Shown here one piece after another: positions 1 to 5,650 of a stretch of 8,549 nt of DNA. The stretch's first letter is position 1. Each line of letters starts with the position of its first letter. A program made the position numbers and the translations under genes. Origin of the DNA: Dehalococcoidia bacterium (GTDB taxonomy: Bacteria > Chloroflexota > Dehalococcoidia > UBA6926); contig JAPYRO010000042.1 in NCBI GenBank assembly GCA_029941095.1, positions 1-8,549 of the forward strand. Reading direction: 5' to 3'. The notes beneath the pieces were generated by a model. It was not told where the DNA came from. It did no database searches and saw only the letters and a program-made list of their open reading frames with translations.

Positions 1-155
1 TACAGGGTAGGTCAGATTATTCAATTTATGAAAATTATGAATTTACAGGGTGGCCAGTTATGACAATGATTCGGGGTGTGGTGGTGGCTAAGGATGGTCA
101 TTTGCTTGCGGAACCGGGAACTGGGCAGTACTTAAATAGGAGACTTAAGGAGTAA
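1..155 (+). CDS. Hydantoinase/dihydropyrimidinase-family amidohydrolase, C-terminal fragment
   Basis: This is the last 50 codons of a gene that begins before the window. Its first complete codon is at position 3 and its stop is TAA at 153-155. The visible end contains SDYSIYENYEFTGWP, then an RGVVVAKDG strand, then a GTGQYLNRRLKE tail. This matches the C-terminal beta-sandwich ending of D-hydantoinases and dihydropyrimidinases (DYN-YEG, TGWP, RG-V--DG, G-G-FL-R). Known family members are cytoplasmic metal enzymes that open cyclic amides or imides such as hydantoins, dihydropyrimidines or succinimides. The metal-binding residues lie upstream and cannot be checked. Only 2 bases separate this gene from the CoA transferase, so the two are very likely co-transcribed. 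The family call is fairly firm; the substrate is unknown. Confidence 0.8.
   Translation, partial: QGRSDYSIYENYEFTGWPVMTMIRGVVVAKDGHLLAEPGTGQYLNRRLKE
147..152 (+). promoter_or_regulatory. Ribosome binding site of the CoA transferase gene
   Basis: AAGGAG lies 5 bases before the ATG at 158. It sits inside the last codons of the upstream amidohydrolase gene, which supports both the chosen start and translational linkage of the two genes. Confidence 0.85.
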
Positions 156-157
156 AT

Positions 158-2512
158 ATGATCGGAGACGCCCTAGATAACCTTAAAATATTAGATATTA
201 CAGCAACTATTGGTGGGGCCTATGCATCTCGCTTACTAGCGGATTTGGGTGCACAAGTGGATCGGCCTACGGGATCGAGAACTCTGTATCGTGATTTGAA
301 TCCTTCAAGAGATATTGCCGATTGGGAAAAAGGGGTTCATCATGCGCTAAATGACAGAAAAAATATTCTGCCAGTAGATGTTTCAACAACTGAGGGTATG
401 GAAGAGATCCGTAAACTAATTTTAGATGTTCATGTTGTTCTAGAAGATGTAGGGTTGATGGATAATGAAGGGTCTCCTCTTAAATGGACCCATGTTCAAG
501 CGATTAACCCCAGTTTAACCGTCCTTTCCGTTAGCCCTTTTGGGTCATCTGGCCCTTATAAATCTTACGCAGCAAGCGATTTGTCGCTTTGGGCTTGGTC
601 TGGTATGGCTTGGACCACTCCAGGAGTACCTGATACACCTCAAGATCTTCTTAAGGAGCCTCCTTTAATGCCCACGGGTGTGTCTATACCAAGTATTATA
701 GGTGGGGTTGTTGCAGCGACATCAATCATTGCATCTGGACCAGATTTATCCGGGCAAAGAATTTCAGTCTCGGAACTAGAGGCATTGGTTGCTCTTAATT
801 ATCATCCTGTTGCTCAATATGAATATCTTAAGGAAATGTGGTTAAGAGGACCCAATATTTTAGCGCGTCAGCCAAATTGCTATATACCCTGCAAAGATGG
901 GTGGATCGTTTTAGTTTCAATGAGTACTAAACATTGGGATCTATTGTTGTCTGCAATGGATCGACCTGGTTGGGCACTAGCAGACGAATTTTCTGATAGT
1001 TCAGTAAGAGCGGCGAATTGGGATGCCTTGGAGATATTGTTAAAAGAATGGACCAAGGAACGTGAATGTAAAGAACTGACTCAAGATTTACAGGCTCGTG
1101 GTATACCTGCTTATTGGTCCTCCAGTGCCTCAGACGCGTATGAATCTGAGCAGATTCAATACCGAAAATTTTTACGGGAAACCAAAGATAATGACGGGAA
1201 AACCATTAAGTTTCCAGGGATTCCATTTCAAATCTCGAATGGTAAACTCAAAAAGGATAAAAACGCTGAAGGAAATTTAGAAGAGCCTAACGAAGATTCA
1301 AATATTTTGTTGCCACTTAAAGGAATTAAAATCGTCGACTTTGGCCAATTCATAGCAATCCCTTTCGCAGCTAAATGGTTGGCAGCATTAGGTGCGGACG
1401 TTATTCAAGTAGAGAGTCGCCATAGCCCGTTTGATAATAGGACTTCACCACCTTTTGCTGACGATTTGAAAGGGTTGAATCGTGCTGCGCCCTATAACGT
1501 ATTGAATTCTGGTAAGAGAAGCATTTCAATTAATTTGCAGACCGAAGAAGGCAGAATCCTAGCGAAAAAAATAGCGGTAAAAGCCGACATCGTAATGGAA
1601 AATTATTCTACTGGCTTGATGGAAAGATTGGGCTTGGGGTTTGAGGATCTATCGAAAGAGAATCCTAAAATAATATATACATCGGTGTCCGGTTTTGGTA
1701 GAACCGGCCCATTAAAAGACTATAGAGCTTTGCACAGTATTGTGAATGCACATAGTGGCCTAGCCGGTGTAACTGGTTACAGTGACGATCACCCACGCCT
1801 GTTAGGTTCTTATTTTCCTGATGTTGTTAGCGGATTGTATGCTGTTTTTGCAACTATTACTGCATTGAGAGAAAGAGATATTCATGGACATAGCCAGCAT
1901 ATAGATTTATCCATGTCTGAAGCTTTAATGACTTTAATGCTTGAACCATTTGTTGCGATGTCCACCGATACTTATGTTCCTGGAGCTCAGGGTAATCGAC
2001 ATCCCCTCCACGCTCCACATAATGTTTATCCATGCCAAGGTGATGATCAATGGGTGGCTTTATCTGTTAGGACTGATCGAGAGTGGAAAGGATTGTGTTC
2101 AGCCCTAGGTATCGAACATCGTTTGGATTCTCCTTTTATCACAGCTGAAGGACGGAAACTCCATGAGGATGAACTAGATAGACTAATAGAAAGCTGGGCT
2201 AGAATGCGTAGCAAACGGGAAGCTGCCCTTGCACTAATTAGGTTTGGAGTTCCCGCTGCACCAATATTAACCCCTCAAGAATTAGTTAACGACCCACATA
2301 TTGTAGATAGAGGATTCATAGGTCCTGTTGACCACCCTGAAGTAGGAATCAGAAGGGCGGCAAGCATTCCGTGGAGGATAAACGGAATGATTGCAGGTCA
2401 ACAGAAAACTGCTCCTCTAGTAAATCAACATACTCCAAAGATATTGACAGAACTATTTGAAATGTCTGTTAAAGAGATAGGTGAATTGGCTGCAAAAGGG
2501 GTTCTAACATAA
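158..2512 (+). CDS. Tandem-fused class III (CaiB/BaiF) CoA transferase
   Basis: The protein has 784 residues, about twice the usual 380-430 of this family, because it carries two CoA-transferase domains. Domain 1 spans about residues 8-360 and domain 2 about 386-780. A charged Lys/Asn/Glu-rich linker (about 361-383) joins them. Both halves start with the same strand-helix unit (LKILDITATIGG; LKGIKIVDFGQF) followed by LADLGAQV or LAALGADV. The family moves CoA from one acyl-CoA to a free carboxylate through an aspartyl-CoA intermediate. Domain 2 keeps that Asp at residue 555 (FPDVVSGLYAV), along with E481-N482-Y483 and FGRTGP. The aligned place in domain 1 is Ser179 (IPSIIGG), so domain 1 is probably not catalytic. 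Single-domain relatives form interlocked dimers, so the fusion may fold as a pseudo-dimer with one active site (inference). The acyl substrate is unknown. The next gene follows after 29 bases. Confidence 0.93.
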   Translation: MIGDALDNLKILDITATIGGAYASRLLADLGAQVDRPTGSRTLYRDLNPSRDIADWEKGVHHALNDRKNILPVDVSTTEGMEEIRKLILDVHVVLEDVGLMDNEGSPLKWTHVQAINPSLTVLSVSPFGSSGPYKSYAASDLSLWAWSGMAWTTPGVPDTPQDLLKEPPLMPTGVSIPSIIGGVVAATSIIASGPDLSGQRISVSELEALVALNYHPVAQYEYLKEMWLRGPNILARQPNCYIPCKDGWIVLVSMSTKHWDLLLSAMDRPGWALADEFSDSSVRAANWDALEILLKEWTKERECKELTQDLQARGIPAYWSSSASDAYESEQIQYRKFLRETKDNDGKTIKFPGIPFQISNGKLKKDKNAEGNLEEPNEDSNILLPLKGIKIVDFGQFIAIPFAAKWLAALGADVIQVESRHSPFDNRTSPPFADDLKGLNRAAPYNVLNSGKRSISINLQTEEGRILAKKIAVKADIVMENYSTGLMERLGLGFEDLSKENPKIIYTSVSGFGRTGPLKDYRALHSIVNAHSGLAGVTGYSDDHPRLLGSYFPDVVSGLYAVFATITALRERDIHGHSQHIDLSMSEALMTLMLEPFVAMSTDTYVPGAQGNRHPLHAPHNVYPCQGDDQWVALSVRTDREWKGLCSALGIEHRLDSPFITAEGRKLHEDELDRLIESWARMRSKREAALALIRFGVPAAPILTPQELVNDPHIVDRGFIGPVDHPEVGIRRAASIPWRINGMIAGQQKTAPLVNQHTPKILTELFEMSVKEIGELAAKGVLT

Positions 2513-2514
2513 TA

Positions 2515-2520
2515 GAGGAG
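2515..2520 (+). promoter_or_regulatory. Candidate ribosome binding site, unusually far from the hydrolase start
   Basis: GAGGAG lies just after the CoA transferase stop, but 21 bases before the only plausible start of the next gene (GTG at 2542). The normal distance is 5-10 bases. No ATG, GTG or TTG occurs in frame nearer to it. Initiation may be weak, may depend on re-initiation by ribosomes finishing the upstream gene, or may use a nonstandard codon such as the ATA directly after the site. Confidence 0.4.
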
Positions 2521-2541
2521 ATAGCAAACGTCGCGGACAAT

Positions 2542-3399
2542 GTGCCGAAACCGATAAGCAAGTATATACCTACCGGTGGCGTTGAATTACATGTTTTGGA
2601 TTGGGGTGGTGATGGGCCACCATTAATAACTCTTCATGGTGGGAGGCGAACAGCTAATAGTTGGAACGCTGTTGCAAGAAGATTACGTAGTCGATTCCGT
2701 GTTATATCCGTTGATATTAGAGGTCACGGGGATAGCGGGGCCAGCGATTTTGGCAATAATTCTATTGGCCGGATGAAAGATTTATTAGAGGTAACAGAAT
2801 TTCTTGGGATCCACGAGCATTATCTAATGGTTCATTCTTTGGGTACATTACCAGGAGCTCGTTATGCTGCAGAGCATAGTGAACGAGTTATGGGATTTTT
2901 TATGATAGAGCCGATACCTGAGGGCTTCAAACATTGGGTGCGAGTAGGAACATTTAAAGAGGATGGTACGCCAACAGGCCAAAAAAGAAAGAATGGATGG
3001 CCTAGCCTGGATGATTTGAAGGGGCGACTTAAAAATAATAAACAAACACGCAACTGGACGGAAGAAGTATTGCAAGACGTCCTATTATATGAGACCGAAA
3101 TTCTAGATGATGGCAAAGTTAGGGTTAAGTGGGATCCCAGTGTCTACAATATTGACGAGATGAAGGTCGACCACTTTGAACTTGTTGAAGAGGCTGAAAA
3201 TATTACGTCTCCTACGTTGTTAATGGTTATCGATAAGAATCCGTTGATAGAATCGCATTTTAACAATGTAGCTTCGAAATTGCCGAATTCATTGTATGTA
3301 ATTGTAAATGGATTGGGTCATGCTATATATATGGAAGCACCAGAACTAATCGCTGATTATGCAGAGGAATTTTTCTTGTATGGCCGTCTTCCAAGCTAG
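2542..3399 (+). CDS. Alpha/beta hydrolase-fold enzyme
   Basis: The protein has 285 residues, a normal length for a single-domain alpha/beta hydrolase, and no signal peptide, so it is likely cytoplasmic. The order of motifs is canonical: the oxyanion-hole HGG at residues 32-34, DIRGHGDSG at 58-66, the nucleophile elbow with Ser99 (MVHSLGT), and the catalytic His260 in GLGHAIYMEAPE. Asp231, after the strand TLLMVI, is the best candidate for the acid; Glu123 is an alternative. The elbow is slightly unusual because Val97 replaces the first Gly of the common GHSxG. Residues about 125-215 form an expanded cap region that would set specificity. The family includes esterases, C-C bond hydrolases and dehalogenases. 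The neighbours suggest hydrolysis of a pathway intermediate, but the substrate is not readable. GTG 2542 is chosen because it leaves the full first beta strand intact. Confidence 0.88.
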   Translation: MPKPISKYIPTGGVELHVLDWGGDGPPLITLHGGRRTANSWNAVARRLRSRFRVISVDIRGHGDSGASDFGNNSIGRMKDLLEVTEFLGIHEHYLMVHSLGTLPGARYAAEHSERVMGFFMIEPIPEGFKHWVRVGTFKEDGTPTGQKRKNGWPSLDDLKGRLKNNKQTRNWTEEVLQDVLLYETEILDDGKVRVKWDPSVYNIDEMKVDHFELVEEAENITSPTLLMVIDKNPLIESHFNNVASKLPNSLYVIVNGLGHAIYMEAPELIADYAEEFFLYGRLPS

Positions 3400-3433
3400 G
3401 AGATAGTTTGTATATTAATAGTTATAAATTGAA

Positions 3434-3440
3434 GAGGTGG
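3434..3440 (+). promoter_or_regulatory. Ribosome binding site that fixes a TTG start
   Basis: GAGGTGG ends 4 bases before TTG 3445. The first in-frame ATG encodes Met23, inside the conserved first strand-helix unit of the crotonase fold. This site therefore decides in favour of the TTG start. Confidence 0.75.
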
Positions 3441-3444
3441 TAAA

Positions 3445-4218
3445 TTGAGTTCAATAAAATATGAAACCATAGAAAAAATCACAGTCATAACTATAGATCG
3501 ACCTGAAAAAATGAATGCTTTATCTCTTGATGCTCAGTACGATCTAGATGCTGCATGGAAAAGATTCAAAACTGATGAAAATACGGTTGTAGGTGTTATT
3601 ACTGGATCTGGAGAGAGAGCATTTTGCGTAGGCGCAGATTTGAAGGATGATAAAGTGCTATCCGATAGAAACATTGGTAAACCTCCAGACTATGCAGAGG
3701 CTAGCTTGTTTCCCAGGGAATATGACTTGGGTAAACCTATTATAGCTGCTATTAATGGCCATGCTTTAGGTATGGGCGCCGCTATAGCAATGCAAAGTGA
3801 TTTAAGGGTCATGTCTGTAAATGGAACTCTTGGTTACCCACTTGTTGGTTTAGGTATGATGCCAGGTGCTTTACATGATTTTTGGATGTCTAGCCCTTCT
3901 GTAATTGCGAACTATGCATTATATACAGGTGATCCTATTAGCGCTGAAGACTCCTATAGGGCAGGCATAGTGAATGAGATAGTAAAGCCTGAGGATTTGA
4001 TGACTAGAGCTATGGATATGGCAGGCCGGATAGCAGAGAACGCTCCTTTGGTGATAAAGGCAATAAAAAGAGCTTGGGATAGCCAGCAAGAAATCCGCGA
4101 AATCAAGGCTTGGCGTGACTTCGCTCGACTTGGTACTACCGTTGATTTATCAGAAGACCGAGAAGAAGGGCGTAACGCGTATATAGAAAGGCGTAAGGCT
4201 AATTGGAAGAATCGGTAA
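3445..4218 (+). CDS. Crotonase-fold protein (enoyl-CoA hydratase/isomerase family), noncanonical active site
   Basis: The protein has 257 residues, the standard length of the family, and starts at TTG. Family landmarks are TIDRPEKMNALS (16-27), AFCVGADLKDD (59-69, first oxyanion-hole segment), NGHALGMGAAIAMQSDLRV (104-122, second segment) and GYPLVGLGMMPG (130-141). The superfamily binds acyl-CoA thioesters and stabilises the thioester enolate. Both glutamates of classical enoyl-CoA hydratase (Glu144 and Glu164 in the rat enzyme) are replaced by Ala113 and Leu133, and the middle Gly of the GGG oxyanion loop is Met110. Plain water addition across a double bond is therefore unlikely. Isomerase, decarboxylase, dehalogenase, C-C lyase or thioesterase-like chemistry is possible. 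The neighbouring CoA transferase fits a CoA-thioester substrate. The fold assignment is firm; the reaction is unknown. Confidence 0.9.
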   Translation: MSSIKYETIEKITVITIDRPEKMNALSLDAQYDLDAAWKRFKTDENTVVGVITGSGERAFCVGADLKDDKVLSDRNIGKPPDYAEASLFPREYDLGKPIIAAINGHALGMGAAIAMQSDLRVMSVNGTLGYPLVGLGMMPGALHDFWMSSPSVIANYALYTGDPISAEDSYRAGIVNEIVKPEDLMTRAMDMAGRIAENAPLVIKAIKRAWDSQQEIREIKAWRDFARLGTTVDLSEDREEGRNAYIERRKANWKNR

Positions 4219-4251
4219 ATTTGTCTACTCATCTAAAAAATAAATTAGCAA

Positions 4252-4256
4252 AGGTG
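4252..4256 (+). promoter_or_regulatory. Ribosome binding site supporting the GTG start of the transporter
   Basis: AGGTG lies 4 bases before GTG 4261. No in-frame ATG occurs in the first codons of this gene, so the site supports the GTG start. Confidence 0.6.
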
Positions 4257-4260
4257 ATAA

Positions 4261-5556
4261 GTGATAGTTAACGGAAGAAATGATAAAAACATTCGAAAAA
4301 ATCGCATTTTTTATGGTTGGTATATAGTAGCCGGCGCTTGGATTATTCAATCTTTGAATGGAGGGTTGTTTTTCAACGCTTTTCAACTCTATTTTGTTCA
4401 TCTCCGATCTGAATTCCCCTGGTCGCGATCGCAGGTAGCGCTAGCTTTTTCTTTATCAAGAGCTGAAAGTGGTTTACTTGGCCCTATCCAAGGTTGGGCT
4501 GTTGATAAGTTCGGGACTAGAGTCATATTAGTTATTGGTACCATTATATTTGCAAGTGGTTTTTTCCTCCTAAGCCGGGTTCAAACTCTGATTCAATTTT
4601 ATTTGTCATATATAGTAATTTCATTGGGTGCCAGTTTGGGAGGCTTCATAACGGTTAATTCAGCCCTAGCAAACTGGTTTAACAAAAAAAGGGCAAGGGC
4701 TATGGGCTTCGCAGCAACTGGCTGGGGCGTTTCTGGCCTAGCAGTTACTCCACTGGTGATTATTTTGGATCTGATAGGGTGGAGAGATACCGCTTTTTGG
4801 TCAGGTGTTTTGGTCCTAGTAGTTGCTATTCCTGTGTCACTTATTATGAGGCATGCCCCAGAGCCTTATGGTTACTATCCCGATGGACAAATTCTTAGCG
4901 ATAATAACGATAAAGACAGCAATGAAGCTGAGATTGCTGCTCTTGAGGAACCCTATATTTCAACTAGACAGGCGTTAAAAAGTGGAGCATTTTGGTATTT
5001 GTCATTTGGGCATGCGTCTGCTTTAGTGGCGGTTGCCGGTGTTAATGCTCTATTTATACCTCATTTAATGGAAAATCTTTCTATCACCGCAGTCACTGGG
5101 GCTTCTATTTTCACTCTTCTAACGGTGGTAATGGTTTTTGCTCAGGCATCTATTGGGTTTTTTGGTGACAGAGTTAACAAGAGGTTGTTGATAGTAGCTT
5201 GCATGATAGGTCATACCATAGCGTTACTCTTCTTAACGTTTGCCAAGTCTGCGGGCATGGTAGTTGTTTTTGCTGTGATCCACGGTTTGTCTTGGGGATT
5301 TAGAGGGCCTTTAATGACTTCGATCAGGGCAGATTATTTTGGTAGGGGATCCTTCGCAACTATTATGGGTTGGTCTTCTTTGATTATTCAGATAGGGACG
5401 ACCACAGGCCCCCTTATAGGAGCTGGAATAGGGGATACCGTTGGAACTTATTCGCCTGCCTTTGGAGTATTCGCCGGATTTACTTTGCTAGGTGCGTTCT
5501 TTTTTGCCGCAGCAAAACCACCAAAGCTGACTCAAAACGTTAGTATTCTGCAATAA
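4261..5556 (+). CDS. Major facilitator superfamily transporter (monocarboxylate/OFA-like)
   Basis: The protein has 431 residues and about 12 hydrophobic membrane segments in two groups of six. By eye these lie at roughly 18-40, 58-80, 88-104, 110-136, 147-170, 177-196, 243-266, 277-300, 308-327, 331-350, 367-390 and 398-418. A polar loop at about 197-242 (rich in Asp, Asn and Glu) separates the halves. MFS motif A is visible between helices 2 and 3 (GPIQGWAVDKFGTRVIL, 74-90), with its pseudo-repeat in the second half (GFFGDRVNKRLL, 299-310). The ANWFNKKRARAMGFA segment after helix 4 is typical of the oxalate/formate and monocarboxylate-porter branch. It probably moves an organic anion, and its place after CoA-ester enzymes suggests import of the pathway substrate. 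The actual substrate and direction are inference. It starts 42 bases after the crotonase gene and appears to close the operon. Confidence 0.9.
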   Translation: MIVNGRNDKNIRKNRIFYGWYIVAGAWIIQSLNGGLFFNAFQLYFVHLRSEFPWSRSQVALAFSLSRAESGLLGPIQGWAVDKFGTRVILVIGTIIFASGFFLLSRVQTLIQFYLSYIVISLGASLGGFITVNSALANWFNKKRARAMGFAATGWGVSGLAVTPLVIILDLIGWRDTAFWSGVLVLVVAIPVSLIMRHAPEPYGYYPDGQILSDNNDKDSNEAEIAALEEPYISTRQALKSGAFWYLSFGHASALVAVAGVNALFIPHLMENLSITAVTGASIFTLLTVVMVFAQASIGFFGDRVNKRLLIVACMIGHTIALLFLTFAKSAGMVVVFAVIHGLSWGFRGPLMTSIRADYFGRGSFATIMGWSSLIIQIGTTTGPLIGAGIGDTVGTYSPAFGVFAGFTLLGAFFFAAAKPPKLTQNVSILQ

Positions 5557-5598
5557 ATTTTCTTTTCGAGCATATTCAGTGTAAAATATATGTAGTTA

Positions 5599-5618
5599 AT
5601 TGTGATAGAAATCACAAT
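5599..5618. promoter_or_regulatory. CRP/FNR-superfamily-type operator (perfect palindrome)
   Basis: ATTGTGAT-AGAA-ATCACAAT is an inverted repeat with two perfect 8-base arms around a 4-base centre. It contains TGTGA-N6-TCACA exactly, the consensus core recognised by CRP (cAMP receptor protein). FNR sites (TTGAT-N4-ATCAA) differ, so a CRP-type family member is the better reading. The site is 33 bases before the start of the iron-sulfur oxidoreductase gene. A TAAAAT box at 5582-5587 could be a -10 element, which would put the operator just downstream of the transcription start and suggest repression. No convincing -35 was found, so the mode of action is open. Confidence 0.6.
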
Positions 5619-5638
5619 CGAAATTGCGTAAATAATAT

Positions 5639-5645
5639 AGGAGGT
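5639..5645 (+). promoter_or_regulatory. Strong ribosome binding site of the NuoG-like gene
   Basis: AGGAGGT is the best Shine-Dalgarno match in the window. It stands 5 bases before ATG 5651 but only 2 bases before the in-frame TTG 5648, so the ATG is the better start. Confidence 0.85.
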
Positions 5646-5650
5646 ACTTG

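Noticed and set aside
2848..3116. Two overlapping minus-strand open frames within the alpha/beta hydrolase gene
   Set aside because: They overlap each other and a well-supported gene, have no recognisable domain and no upstream spacing for a promoter.
3954..4232. A 92-codon minus-strand open frame over the end of the crotonase gene
   Set aside because: It is antisense to conserved coding sequence and its composition (Ser/Arg/Ile rich) is typical of a shadow frame.
5557..5598. A terminator after the transporter gene
   Set aside because: The stretch has short T-runs but no GC-rich stem before them, so no rho-independent terminator can be supported.
5648..5650. TTG as the start of the NuoG-like gene
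   Set aside because: It is only 2 bases from the AGGAGGT site, whereas the adjacent ATG 5651 has ideal spacing.
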